Shown here in pieces: positions 7,630 through 15,316 of a stretch of DNA of 21,997 bases. The first letter of the stretch is position 1. Every line of letters begins with the position of its first letter. The translations under genes and the position numbers were made by a program. The notes beneath the pieces were generated by a model. That model had not been told where the DNA came from. It ran no database searches and saw nothing but the letters and a program-made list of their open reading frames with translations. This DNA is from DATJSN01 sp035504095 (lineage in GTDB: Bacteria; Planctomycetota; Phycisphaerae; WQYP01): assembly GCA_035504095.1 (NCBI GenBank), contig DATJSN010000084.1, forward strand, positions 1-21,997. Reading direction: 5' to 3'.

Positions 7630-7896
7630 GTGGCACATTCCCTGTCGGCCAAGAAACGAATTCGGCAGAGCGCTAAACGGCGCCTGCGTAACCGTGATCG
7701 CAAAAAGGCGATCAAAATTCAGGTCAAAAAGGTTTCCAGCCTGATTGTCTCAAAAGATGCCGCAGGGACGCAAACAGCCATACTTGAAGCGATTGCCATG
7801 CTTGACCGCTATGCCGCCAAGGGAACGCTGCACAGAAATACCGTGGCCCGCCGTAAAAGTGCGCTGATGAAAAAACTCAACGCAGTCAAGAAATAA
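7630..7896 (+). CDS. rpsT: 30S ribosomal protein S20
   Basis: 88 residues, highly basic, matching bS20, which binds 16S rRNA early in small-subunit assembly. The N-terminus MAHSLSAKKRIRQSAKRR and the C-terminal KGTLHRNTVARRKSALMKKL are characteristic. The start is the GTG at 7630, chosen because AAGGAG (7618-7623) lies 6 bases before it and the product then has the family length. The frame stays open for about 70 codons upstream, but that extension has no family similarity. A TATTAT at 7589-7594 is a possible -10 box, without a recognisable -35. GTG instead of ATG may lower initiation. S20 is known to repress its own translation in E. coli; nothing here shows that directly. The methyltransferase gene follows after 29 bases. 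Confidence 0.96.
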   Translation: MAHSLSAKKRIRQSAKRRLRNRDRKKAIKIQVKKVSSLIVSKDAAGTQTAILEAIAMLDRYAAKGTLHRNTVARRKSALMKKLNAVKK

Positions 7897-7925
7897 ACTT
7901 CAGACAAAGCCTGGTTCACACGCCC

Positions 7926-8534
7926 ATGGATAAGGCCCGATCGCGCGTCGTTTTAAACCCTCCGGAACCCATGGGTGATTATGTATCGCGCGGTGGTTTG
8001 AAGTTACGGGCCGCTATCGAATGCCTTCAGCTCGATTTGACCGGACTGGTCGCCGCCGATCTGGGCAGCAACGTCGGGGGATTTGTGGACTGCCTGTTGC
8101 AACTCGGCGCCAACCGAGTATATGCGGTCGACACCGGTTATGGCGTATTGGCGTGGAAACTCCGCAAAGACCCTCGCGTGGTGGTAAAAGAACGCCAAAA
8201 TGCTCTCCACGTAAAATTGCCCGAATCGGTTGACTTAGTGACCATCGACGTCGGGTGGACCAAACAGGAAAAAATTCTTCCCGCGGCGGCGAAATTACTC
8301 AAGCCAATGGGTCGAATCATTTCATTGATCAAGCCGCACTACGAATCAGAACGATCCAAAACTCAGGGCGGCGTTCTGACCCCGGCACAATCACTGGATG
8401 CACTAGAATATGTCACCGATCGCATTGAAGCACTGGGATTTACCATTCAGGCAATCGTTAAAAGTCCCATCGCCGGCCAGAAAGGCAATATGGAGTTTCT
8501 GGCTTGCCTCTGCGGCGCCAAAACTGTAATTTAA
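7926..8534 (+). CDS. TlyA/FtsJ-type SAM-dependent methyltransferase lacking the S4 domain
   Basis: 202 residues. The protein aligns with the methyltransferase half of TlyA-family rRNA 2'-O-methyltransferases. It has the family linker YVSRGGLKL (residues 19-27), the SAM motif ADLGSNVGGF (44-53) with YAVDTGYG after it, and the K-D-K-E set expected for FtsJ-type 2'-O-methylation: Lys26, Asp108 (TIDVGW), Lys136 (LIKPHYE) and Glu190 (NMEFLA). Canonical TlyA is about 270 residues with an S4 RNA-binding domain of about 60 residues before YVSRGG. Here only 18 residues precede it, so S4 is missing rather than degenerate. The substrate is probably rRNA or tRNA, but unknown. It follows rpsT by 29 bases without a Shine-Dalgarno and is likely co-transcribed, consistent with a ribosome-linked function. 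Confidence 0.85.
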   Translation: MDKARSRVVLNPPEPMGDYVSRGGLKLRAAIECLQLDLTGLVAADLGSNVGGFVDCLLQLGANRVYAVDTGYGVLAWKLRKDPRVVVKERQNALHVKLPESVDLVTIDVGWTKQEKILPAAAKLLKPMGRIISLIKPHYESERSKTQGGVLTPAQSLDALEYVTDRIEALGFTIQAIVKSPIAGQKGNMEFLACLCGAKTVI

Positions 8535-8570
8535 ACTATTATGAGGTTGTTCTCTTAGAGGGGTTTGTTG

Positions 8571-9713
8571 GTGAAAATCAAAGCGTTACTAGCGGTCCTG
8601 TTGGCAAGTTGCATTACTCTATTGGGTATTGGACGAACCATTGCCGCATCGGATGATAAGCCGCTCTATCAAACCGATCCGGTATTGGCCAAGGGACTTA
8701 ATTATCTTCTGGCCAATCAGGGCAAAGACGGAAGCTGGGTGCCACAGCCCGGACCTGCGGTTACAGCTCTGGCCGTGAAAGGATTGCTAATGGCTGGATA
8801 TTCGCCTGATTTTCCCGCGATCGTTAACGGAATGAAGTTCATCGAAAGCTTCCACAAGGCTGACGGCGGGTTTTATGACCAGGCTCTTCCGACCTACAAC
8901 ACGGCCATTGTGCTAAGTACCCTGGCGATTTTTCCCGGTCACAAATATGACGATCAAATTAAAATGGCCCAGAAATTTCTCGAATCGCTTCAGGCCATGG
9001 CTCCCGACAAAGATAACTATGGTGCAACGATAACGCCCAGCAATAGCTGGTACGGCGGCTGGAGTTATGGCAGCACCAGCGCAAGACCAGACCTTTCCAA
9101 CAGTTCGTTTGCCATTGAAGCACTGCACGACAGCGGCGTATCCTGCGATGACCCGGTTATGAAACGAGCCTTGGTTTTTGTAACGCACTGCCAGGAACTC
9201 GACACCACAAACCCATTGCCATTCGCCAAGGGGCAGGATGACGGCGGGTTTATTTATACACCGGCGATGGGAGGAGAATCTTCGTTCGGCGACGTTGATC
9301 ATCTGACTGGCCCCAGCACGCTTACCAGCTACGGCAGCATGACATATGCAGGTTTTAAAAGCATGATTTATGCAGGGCTCACAGCCAATGATCCGCGCGT
9401 GGCTGCGGCATTGGATTGGATACGTTCGCATTGGACGCTGGAATCCAACCCCGGATCAGGCGACAGCAAGTCGGGATTGTTTTATTACTACCTGATGTTT
9501 ACCCGTGCGTTAGTCGCTTTTGGACAGCCGGAAATTGTGGACGATCAAGGGACGGTTCACGACTGGCGCTCGGAAATGCAAGGGCAACTGGGTGTTTTGC
9601 AACAGCCGGATGGATCGTGGGTCAATAAATGGTCCGATCGCTGGCTCGAATCCACCCCCCAGCTTGTGACTTGCTATTGCTGCATCATCCTCGATCTTAC
9701 TGATCGTCAATGA
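8571..9713 (+). CDS. Secreted alpha/alpha-toroid (prenyltransferase/squalene-oxidase repeat) protein
   Basis: 380 residues with an N-terminal signal peptide (KALLAVLLASCITLLGIGRTIAA). Repeats typical of the six-hairpin toroid fold are visible: LLANQGKDGSW, KADGGFYD, GQDDGGFIY and QQPDGSW, plus the block TSYGSMTYAGFKSMIYAGL. Terpene cyclases share this fold, but the cyclase DxDD motif is not intact (DVDH occurs instead), and the protein appears exported, so cyclase activity is unlikely. This family is abundant in planctomycetes as a secreted protein of unknown role. The GTG at 8571 is preferred because AGAGGGG (8557-8563) sits 7 bases before it; the two preceding TTG codons are too close. TATTAT at 8537-8542 is a possible -10 box, suggesting its own promoter after the methyltransferase gene. 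Confidence 0.85.
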   Translation: MKIKALLAVLLASCITLLGIGRTIAASDDKPLYQTDPVLAKGLNYLLANQGKDGSWVPQPGPAVTALAVKGLLMAGYSPDFPAIVNGMKFIESFHKADGGFYDQALPTYNTAIVLSTLAIFPGHKYDDQIKMAQKFLESLQAMAPDKDNYGATITPSNSWYGGWSYGSTSARPDLSNSSFAIEALHDSGVSCDDPVMKRALVFVTHCQELDTTNPLPFAKGQDDGGFIYTPAMGGESSFGDVDHLTGPSTLTSYGSMTYAGFKSMIYAGLTANDPRVAAALDWIRSHWTLESNPGSGDSKSGLFYYYLMFTRALVAFGQPEIVDDQGTVHDWRSEMQGQLGVLQQPDGSWVNKWSDRWLESTPQLVTCYCCIILDLTDRQ

Positions 9714-9719
9714 CGCGGC

Positions 9720-9725
9720 TATGAT
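9720..9725 (+). promoter_or_regulatory. Candidate -10 box of ino1 (TATGAT)
   Basis: TATGAT ends 9 bases before the ino1 ATG in a 21-base gap, with no Shine-Dalgarno. The position would place transcription initiation at or next to the A of the ATG, as in leaderless genes. No clear -35 was found inside the end of the preceding gene. Confidence 0.4.
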
Positions 9726-9734
9726 GTTTTCCCT

Positions 9735-10841
9735 ATGAGAGAAGTACGTCTTGCCATTGTCGGCGTGGGCAACTGCGCCAGCACATTGATTCAGGGTCTG
9801 ACGTTCTATCGGCGAACCGGATCGATCGTGGGGCTGATGCATCCCCAAATCGGGGGCTTAAAGATCGGCGATATTCGCATAGCCTGCGCGTTTGACGTAG
9901 ATCGTCGCAAAATCGGCCAGAGTGTGTCCAAAGCTGTATTTGCTCCGCCAAATAACAGCCGTGTTTTTTGTTCCGATCCGGAAGATGACGGTGCACGGGT
10001 GTATGCGGGACCCGTGAGCGACGCGGTGGCGGAACATTTGGAGCAGTTTGATGAAAACCGTCGTGTGTCGGTTGATTCCGCCGCCGGAAAAATCACCCCG
10101 GCGGAAGTGGTCCGCCGGTTGACCGAGTCCGGGGCCACAGTCCTGGTAAATTATCTGCCGGTGGGTTCACAAAAAGCGACAGAAATTTATGCTCAGGCTT
10201 GCCTGGATGCCCGCATTGCCATGGTCAACTGTATGCCGGTGTTTATCGCCAGCGATGCAACCTGGGCAGCAAAATTCCGCGAGTCGGGCTTGCCGCTGAT
10301 TGGCGATGATGTCAAGTCTCAATTCGGTGCGACGATCATTCACCGCCAGCTTATGGCGCTGGCACAAAGCCGCGGCATCAGTATTGACTCAAGTTACCAG
10401 CTCAACGTCGGCGGCAATACTGACTTTCTGAATATGCTCCAGCGCGACCGCCTGGGAAGTAAAAAAGTCAGCAAGACCGAGGCTGTAACCAGCCAGATCA
10501 GCGGCGGAATCGCTGAAGACAAAATCCACATCGGACCGTCGGACTACATCCCATTCCTCGCGGACAATAAAGTCTGTTATATCCGCGTGAACGCCCGCGG
10601 TTTCGGCGGCTTGCCCATGGAACTGGATTTAAAATTATCTGTGGAAGATTCTCCAAACAGCGCCGGGATCGTGGTTGATGCGGTGCGTTGTGCGGCGCTG
10701 GCGCTGAGGGCGGGCATTGGCGGGCCCCTGGAAGATGTTTGTGCAGCCCTTATGAAACATCCGCCGGTTCAAAAAAGCGACGATGTGGCGGCTTCGGCGG
10801 TGGATCAATGGATCAAACAGTATGAGGCGTCGCACCGCTAA
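9735..10841 (+). CDS. ino1: Inositol-3-phosphate synthase
   Basis: 368 residues, close to the short prokaryotic form (about 365 in Mycobacterium) rather than the 500-residue eukaryotic enzyme. It isomerises glucose-6-phosphate to 1D-myo-inositol-3-phosphate with tightly bound NAD+. The N-terminal Rossmann motif is LAIVGVGNCAS (residues 6-16). Family blocks follow in order: IRIACAFDVDRRKIG, VLVNYLPVGSQKA, NCMPVFIASD, LIGDDVKSQFGATI, YQLNVGGNTDFLNM, KIHIGPSDYIPFL and DLKLSVEDSPNSAG. All main catalytic and cofactor blocks look intact. The product could feed inositol phospholipids or compatible solutes; no neighbouring gene points to which. The gene stands 21 bases after the toroid gene and probably has its own promoter. 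Confidence 0.96.
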   Translation: MREVRLAIVGVGNCASTLIQGLTFYRRTGSIVGLMHPQIGGLKIGDIRIACAFDVDRRKIGQSVSKAVFAPPNNSRVFCSDPEDDGARVYAGPVSDAVAEHLEQFDENRRVSVDSAAGKITPAEVVRRLTESGATVLVNYLPVGSQKATEIYAQACLDARIAMVNCMPVFIASDATWAAKFRESGLPLIGDDVKSQFGATIIHRQLMALAQSRGISIDSSYQLNVGGNTDFLNMLQRDRLGSKKVSKTEAVTSQISGGIAEDKIHIGPSDYIPFLADNKVCYIRVNARGFGGLPMELDLKLSVEDSPNSAGIVVDAVRCAALALRAGIGGPLEDVCAALMKHPPVQKSDDVAASAVDQWIKQYEASHR

Positions 10842-10968
10842 TTTAATTTTTCGGTTTTAGTCTTTAGAAATATATGAAGCTTGTAGGCCTGTCGATAAAG
10901 TTCTATCATTTCGACGCTTTGATTAGACAAAGCCTGAAATGTTCCAGTTGCGGAATGTAGAGTTTCGG

Positions 10969-12150
10969 ATGCCAAAAAATAAAGAACTGATCCAGCGGCA
11001 CGAAAAAGTGCTGATCGGCAACTACGGCAAACTGCCCGTGGCATTTGTGCGCGGTCAGGGGGCGCTATTGTGGGACGCTGAAGGAAAGCAGTATATCGAT
11101 TTTTTCGCCGGGTTCGGCGGAACCATTCTGGGGCATTGCCATCCCGCTTTGACCGCTGCAGTTACTCGCCAGGCGCAAACGCTCTGGCAGACGGGCAATC
11201 AGTTTTACACCGAGCCGCAGATTCGCCTCGCCGAAAACCTGGTGAATAAGTCGTTTGACGGGCGGGTATTTTTTTGTCACAGCGGCGCCGAAGCAATGGA
11301 GGCTGCGATCAAGTTGGCACGGATTTCAGGCGGACCGGAGCGCACCAACGTTATTTCCACGCATAAGGGATTTCACGGTCGCACGATGGGGGCGCTTTCA
11401 GCCACCGCAGGTCCGGCGCAAAACGGATTCGCCCCGTTTTTGCCGGGGTTTTTACATGTGCCTTTTAACGATCTGAAGGCAATGGATGCGGCAATAGACG
11501 AACGAACGACGGCGGTGATTCTTGAACCGATCCAGGGTGAAGGAGGAATTAACATTCCGGCGCCAGACTATCTGGCTGGTGTAAGAGCCTTATGCGATCG
11601 GTATGGAGCAGCGCTGATTCTGGATGAAGTTTGGACCGGGGTAGGCCGGACGGGAAAGTATTTCGGTCATCAGCATTTCGCCGTTCAACCGGACATCATG
11701 ACGCTGGGCAAAGCGCTCGGCGGCGGTTTGCCGGTTGGGGCAATTGTAGCCAATCCCCAGCGCGCCGCGTTTTTCAAGCCCGGAACGCATGGTTGCACGC
11801 TGGGCGGCAATCCCATTTGCACCGCCGCCGCGGCAGCCGTGTTTGACGTCATCGAGCGCGAAGAATTAACCGTAATGGCGGCTCAGAACGGCGAAATGAT
11901 CATAAATTCCCTTCGATCCTTCGCTGCGCCGGGAAATAAAATTAAAGAGGTCAGGGGTATGGGAATGTTTATTGGCGTGGAAATGACCGCTGCGGATGCA
12001 ACGCCGGTGGTGTTGCGAGCGCTGCAAAATGGTCTGGTGATCAATGTGACGCAGAAAAACGTTTTGCGAATATGCCCTTCTCTGGTTATTACACCCCAGC
12101 AGATTCAGCAGGGGCTGGATATTCTCTTTCGCACCATCGCCGAGGTATAA
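10969..12150 (+). CDS. Class III PLP-dependent aminotransferase (ArgD-like)
   Basis: 393 residues from the chosen start. The fold-type I class III signature is present: LILDEVWTGVGRTGK (residues 217-230) with the PLP-ring Asp219, then PDIMTLGKALGGGLPVGA, where Lys248 should form the Schiff base. Also visible are HSGAEAMEAAIKLAR, FHGRTMGALS and LEPIQGEGG. The closest recalled relatives are acetylornithine aminotransferases (arginine synthesis) and 4-aminobutyrate-type enzymes. Without other arg genes nearby the substrate stays open. The residue usually Gln in DEVQTG is Trp222. Two starts are possible. ATG 10969 gives the family-like N-terminus and has a weak TAGAG six bases before it; ATG 10939 would add ten residues and has no ribosome site. 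The 127-base gap before the gene is AT-rich without a clear hairpin. Confidence 0.87.
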   Translation: MPKNKELIQRHEKVLIGNYGKLPVAFVRGQGALLWDAEGKQYIDFFAGFGGTILGHCHPALTAAVTRQAQTLWQTGNQFYTEPQIRLAENLVNKSFDGRVFFCHSGAEAMEAAIKLARISGGPERTNVISTHKGFHGRTMGALSATAGPAQNGFAPFLPGFLHVPFNDLKAMDAAIDERTTAVILEPIQGEGGINIPAPDYLAGVRALCDRYGAALILDEVWTGVGRTGKYFGHQHFAVQPDIMTLGKALGGGLPVGAIVANPQRAAFFKPGTHGCTLGGNPICTAAAAAVFDVIEREELTVMAAQNGEMIINSLRSFAAPGNKIKEVRGMGMFIGVEMTAADATPVVLRALQNGLVINVTQKNVLRICPSLVITPQQIQQGLDILFRTIAEV

Positions 12151-12206
12151 TGGCATCTGAAAGTTGTCTGGTATGGGCGCCAAGCGCCTGATTGGAAGGG
12201 AGCAGC

Positions 12207-12794
12207 ATGCTTTCGACAAAATGCATTAAATGTTCACGTCCCGCAGTGGTTCATCTGACGGAAATTGGGAGCGCTAATCTGGAAAACGGTTCCAAACAGG
12301 TCATGCAGGTGCACCTGTGCATCGAACATGCCGTCGAAGCAGGCCTGCTGAATTTGTCCGCCGGAGTCGGACTTTTTAAGCCGAGTGAATCCGCATCCCA
12401 GAGCGAAACAGAGACTGACTTGCCGGCAAGCACCGGCGAGGAAGGCCAGGCCATCGTTCCTGTTGGCGCCAAGGGTGCACCGGCTGGAGGAACATGTCCG
12501 GTTTGCGGAATGACCTGGAAAATGTTTGAAAAACGCGGGTTGCTCAATTGCCCGCACGATTACGCGGTTTTTGAAACCCAGTTGCTTGAATTGTCGCGCA
12601 AAGTACATGAGGGTCGCACGCAGCATACCGGCAAACTTCCGGCGGGTTCGAATGAGCAGACGCGATTGATGCAGGCCCGCCGGTTTGCGCTCCAGCAACG
12701 CCTGCAACAGGCGATCCAGGGTGAAAATTATGAAGAAGCCGCCAAGTTGCGCGATGAATTAAAACAACTCGATCCTGGAACAGTAAGCGGTTAA
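12207..12794 (+). CDS. McsA-like zinc-finger/UvrB-UvrC motif protein
   Basis: 195 residues. The N-terminus has a CxxC (Cys6, Cys9) and a second pair Cys38/His41, forming a first probable zinc site. A Ser/Glu/Thr-rich linker (about 58-90) follows, then a second zinc site (Cys97, Cys100, Cys115 and perhaps His117). The C-terminal UVR helix pair (about 157-188, LQQAIQGENYEEAAKLRDEL) ends the protein. This is the layout of McsA, the activator of the protein-arginine kinase McsB in Firmicutes and other bacteria. No mcsB, ctsR or clpC lies in the window, so a stress or proteolysis role is inferred from the family only. The ATG at 12207 is chosen because AAGGGAG (12196-12202) precedes it; an in-frame TTG at 12192 overlaps that site. 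A small GGCGC-CAA-GCGCC hairpin (12176-12188) lies just upstream. Confidence 0.85.
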   Translation: MLSTKCIKCSRPAVVHLTEIGSANLENGSKQVMQVHLCIEHAVEAGLLNLSAGVGLFKPSESASQSETETDLPASTGEEGQAIVPVGAKGAPAGGTCPVCGMTWKMFEKRGLLNCPHDYAVFETQLLELSRKVHEGRTQHTGKLPAGSNEQTRLMQARRFALQQRLQQAIQGENYEEAAKLRDELKQLDPGTVSG

Positions 12795-13750
12795 ATCTGA
12801 AAATCAGGCGGGGTTTGCTGGACGAATTCCACTGCCGGGCGATTGCGATATTGCAATTCCGGATGTTTAACACTCACACGCGTATTCGGCGGAACGGACT
12901 GGGTGATAAAAACGTTGCCGTTAATGGTCGCCCCTTGGCCAATGACCGTCTCGCCGCCAAGAATGCTGGCATTCGGATAAATCATCACATTGTCTTCAAT
13001 AGTTGGATGGCGTTTTTTGCCGCGCAACGTCTGGCCGCCCCGTGTTGAAAGGGCGCCGAGCGTGACACCCTGATAAATCTTGACATTTTTCCCAATGATG
13101 GTGGTTTCGCCGATGACCACGCCGGTGCCATGATCGATGAAAAAATAGTCGCCAATCTGTGCGCCGGGATGAATGTCGATGCCGGTAAGACTGTGGGCAT
13201 ATTCAGTCATGATGCGCGGAATCAATGGCACCACCAATTGATGCAGTTCATGCGCAATGCGATAAATGCTGATGGCCAGGTAACCGGGATAGCAGAAAAT
13301 AATTTCATCCAGATTACTGGCGGCCGGGTCTCCGTCAAAAGCGGCCTGGGCGTCTTTGGCCAGAGCTTCGCGGAGGCGCGGAATCGCTCCGATAAATTCG
13401 TCGGTAATGGCCGCGGCGGTTAAATCGCAATCGGGGCATTCGCCTTTGCCGCTTCTTTGATGCTGATGCTGGATGGCGCGGCGAATCTGTTCAAAGAGCA
13501 AATCGCGAATCGTTCCCAGCATGGAATTGACGTGGAAGGGGAGTTCAGCTTCGGAAAGATTTTGGCGCCCAAAAAAACCGGGGAAAAGCAATTCACGAAT
13601 CGTCCCGACCAGCGAAATGATGATGTCACGATTCGGCAGATGGGTCGCGCCGATGTACTGCGATTCCGGATGGCTCTTATAGGTGGCGACAATTTCCTCG
13701 CCAAGCTGCCCCAAATCAGCTTTATGCTCGGTTTTATTTTTCGCACTCAT
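12791..13750 (-). CDS. cysE: Serine O-acetyltransferase
   Basis: 319 residues. CysE acetylates L-serine with acetyl-CoA to give O-acetylserine, the precursor of cysteine. The N-terminal helical half (about 1-185) is long. The C-terminal left-handed beta-helix starts around IDIHPGAQIGDYFFIDHGTGVVIGE (190-214), containing the catalytic His of DHGTG. The hexapeptide repeats continue through KIYQGVTLGALS and NVMIYPNASILGGETVIGQGATINGNV. A CxxC (GECPDCD, about 104-109) in the N-terminal half is unusual to me and could bind metal. The C-terminal tail (VPPNTRVSVKHPELQYRNRP...) differs from the E. coli tail that carries cysteine feedback inhibition. ATG 13750 is chosen over a start 16 codons upstream because AGGA lies 6 bases before it and a good promoter lies in between. 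The TAA shares a TTAA palindrome with the convergent McsA-like gene. Confidence 0.92.
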   Translation of the reverse strand: MSAKNKTEHKADLGQLGEEIVATYKSHPESQYIGATHLPNRDIIISLVGTIRELLFPGFFGRQNLSEAELPFHVNSMLGTIRDLLFEQIRRAIQHQHQRSGKGECPDCDLTAAAITDEFIGAIPRLREALAKDAQAAFDGDPAASNLDEIIFCYPGYLAISIYRIAHELHQLVVPLIPRIMTEYAHSLTGIDIHPGAQIGDYFFIDHGTGVVIGETTIIGKNVKIYQGVTLGALSTRGGQTLRGKKRHPTIEDNVMIYPNASILGGETVIGQGATINGNVFITQSVPPNTRVSVKHPELQYRNRPAVEFVQQTPPDFQI

Positions 13751-13781
13751 ATGGAATCCTGAAAACTTCAAAACGTTTATG

Positions 13782-13810
13782 ATTATAGTCCGATCCAACT
13801 AACCGGTCAT
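13782..13810 (-). promoter_or_regulatory. Sigma-70-type promoter of cysE
   Basis: On the minus strand a perfect TATAAT (13787-13782) is preceded, after a 17-base spacer, by ATGACC (13810-13805), which matches four of six TTGACA positions. Transcription would start near 13775, giving a leader of about 25 bases that includes the AGGA ribosome site. This lies between hisA and cysE, so cysE can be expressed apart from the his genes. Confidence 0.65.
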
Positions 13811-13815
13811 CAGAC

Positions 13816-14550
13816 TCAGATGAGTTCCGCGACGGCCTGTTTCACGTCCAATGTACCTTCATAGATCGCACGGCCCACGATGATGCCCGCGATGGGAAGC
13901 GATTTAAGCGCGATAATATCTTCAAGTTTTGCGACTCCGCCGCTGTGAATCAACGGCATCTTGCCGGTGTGCCGGAGCAATTCTTTTGTTGCGGCGATGT
14001 TCGGGCCAGCAAGCGTGCCGTCGCGGCTGATGTCGGTATAAATGACAGCCGCCAATGGCCAGTCGCGCACGGACTGCACAATTTGCTCCGCTGTGGGATT
14101 ATCGCTCACGCCGGTGGTCCAGCCGTGCGTTGAAGCGCGGCCATTACGCGCATCAAGGCCCAGTACCAGCCGCCCGCGAAAGCGCTGGTCGTGTACCATC
14201 GTTTTGAACCATTCCGCGTCGGAAATGGCTCTCGTGGAAAGAATGAGCCTTTGAGTTCCGATCGCCAGCAGGTATTCCATCACTTCTTCGCTGCGGATGC
14301 CCCCGCCAAGTTCAACGTTCAATTTGGCGGAATGGATGATCTTTTCAATTAGTTCCAGGTTCGCCGGACGGCCGTCGCGAGCACCGTCGAGGTCCACAAG
14401 ATGCAGCCATCGGCAGCCGGCATCGGCGAAACGCACGGCCAGATCGACGGGATCCACGTCGTAAGTGGTCTGGTGCATATAGTCACCTCTGAGCAGCCGG
14501 ACGACTTTGCCGTCGCGAATATCGATAGCGGGTATAAGATCAATAGCCAT
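13816..14550 (-). CDS. hisA: Phosphoribosylformimino-5-aminoimidazole carboxamide ribotide isomerase
   Basis: 244 residues, a typical HisA (beta/alpha)8 barrel. It catalyses the Amadori rearrangement of ProFAR to PRFAR, the fourth step of histidine synthesis. The catalytic Asp pair is Asp10 (LIPAIDIRDGKVVRL) and Asp133 (VLGLDARNG). The two half-barrel phosphate sites are visible as NVELGGGIRS and LIHSGGVAKLEDI, and YTDISRDGTLAGPN is also typical. The start is the Met of MAIDLIPAID; an alternative eight codons upstream would overlap the end of hisH and add non-conserved residues. With the chosen start, only four bases separate it from the hisH stop, so translation is probably coupled. HisA and the HisH/HisF complex act in sequence. 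HisF, the other subunit, is not in the window. Confidence 0.97.
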   Translation of the reverse strand: MAIDLIPAIDIRDGKVVRLLRGDYMHQTTYDVDPVDLAVRFADAGCRWLHLVDLDGARDGRPANLELIEKIIHSAKLNVELGGGIRSEEVMEYLLAIGTQRLILSTRAISDAEWFKTMVHDQRFRGRLVLGLDARNGRASTHGWTTGVSDNPTAEQIVQSVRDWPLAAVIYTDISRDGTLAGPNIAATKELLRHTGKMPLIHSGGVAKLEDIIALKSLPIAGIIVGRAIYEGTLDVKQAVAELI

Positions 14551-14554
14551 AACT

Positions 14555-15175
14555 TTAAATCCGCCATTCGGCAAAATTACGCAGGATCACCCGGCCCACA
14601 AGCTGGCTTTTTTCCGGGTGGAACTGTGTGGCCATCACATTGTCTTTACTCAAGGCGGCGACGAACTTGCCGCCATAATCCGCCCGGGCCGCGATCCATT
14701 GCGCGTCATTTGGTCGCACGTAATAACTATGCACGAAATAAAAGTGTGCACCGGGTTTTAAACCGGAAAACAGGCGCGTAGACTCTTGAAAATCGACGGC
14801 GTTCCAGCCCATGTGTGGAACCTTGAGGTTCGCCGGCGGCTGATCCACCGTGAAGCGAACACAATCACCCTGAATCACGCCCAGACCGTCATGTTCACCA
14901 TCTTCAAAACCTTTGGCCATGAGTAATTGCATTCCCAGACAGATTCCCAGAAACGGCTTACCTGAACCGATGAATTCATGAATGGCTTGATCGAGGCCAT
15001 TATGCTCAAGGATGGCAACTGCGTCGCCAAACGCTCCGACGCCGGGCAAAATCAACTTATCCGCCCGCCGCACATCTTCCGGTGTACGAACAATTTGCGC
15101 CGAAAAGCCCAACAATTCAAAGGCTTTTTGAACGCTGCGTAAATTTCCCATGCCATAATCAACGATGGTAAGCAT
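14555..15175 (-). CDS. hisH: Imidazole glycerol phosphate synthase glutaminase subunit
   Basis: 206 residues, a class I glutamine amidotransferase. HisH releases ammonia from glutamine and passes it to HisF for imidazole-ring formation in histidine synthesis. The nucleophile Cys79 lies in PFLGICLGMQLL, and His186 and Glu188 in ATQFHPEKSQ complete the triad. The N-terminal IVDYGMGNLRSVQKA and LPGVGAFGDA are family signatures, and PHMGWN is present. It lies directly upstream of hisA. The first his gene here has no clear Shine-Dalgarno. The 141 bases between it and the OmpA-domain gene hold an isolated TTGACA (15299-15294, minus strand) but no matching -10 at normal spacing, so the promoter is unresolved. 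Confidence 0.97.
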   Translation of the reverse strand: MLTIVDYGMGNLRSVQKAFELLGFSAQIVRTPEDVRRADKLILPGVGAFGDAVAILEHNGLDQAIHEFIGSGKPFLGICLGMQLLMAKGFEDGEHDGLGVIQGDCVRFTVDQPPANLKVPHMGWNAVDFQESTRLFSGLKPGAHFYFVHSYYVRPNDAQWIAARADYGGKFVAALSKDNVMATQFHPEKSQLVGRVILRNFAEWRI

Positions 15176-15316
15176 GCAGATTCAATCCGAAATACAAACT
15201 TCTCTGGTGAAAACAGCAATCCGTTCTGATCGGCTTAATGGCGCAACGAAACAACGGGCCATTTGAACATGCCGGACAGCATCTGAATAAAATTGTCAAG
15301 AGAAAAATCGCGCGGA

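Noticed and set aside
7901..7912. AGACAAAGCCTG 12-mer occurring again near 10926
   Set aside because: Repeated 12-mers are expected by chance several times in 22 kb, and the contexts differ.
8565..8570. TTG codons as start of the toroid protein
   Set aside because: They lie 1 and 4 bases from the AGAGGGG ribosome site; the GTG at 8571 has a normal 7-base spacing.
8913..9431. 172-codon antisense open frame within the toroid protein gene
   Set aside because: No recognisable family and no ribosome site; the plus-strand frame has a signal peptide and family repeats.
12176..12188. GGCGC-CAA-GCGCC hairpin before the McsA-like gene
   Set aside because: A five-pair stem with a three-base loop and no T-tract; not enough for a terminator or regulator call.
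15294..15299. Perfect TTGACA on the minus strand upstream of hisH
   Set aside because: No -10-like hexamer occurs 16-18 bases downstream, so it is probably chance.
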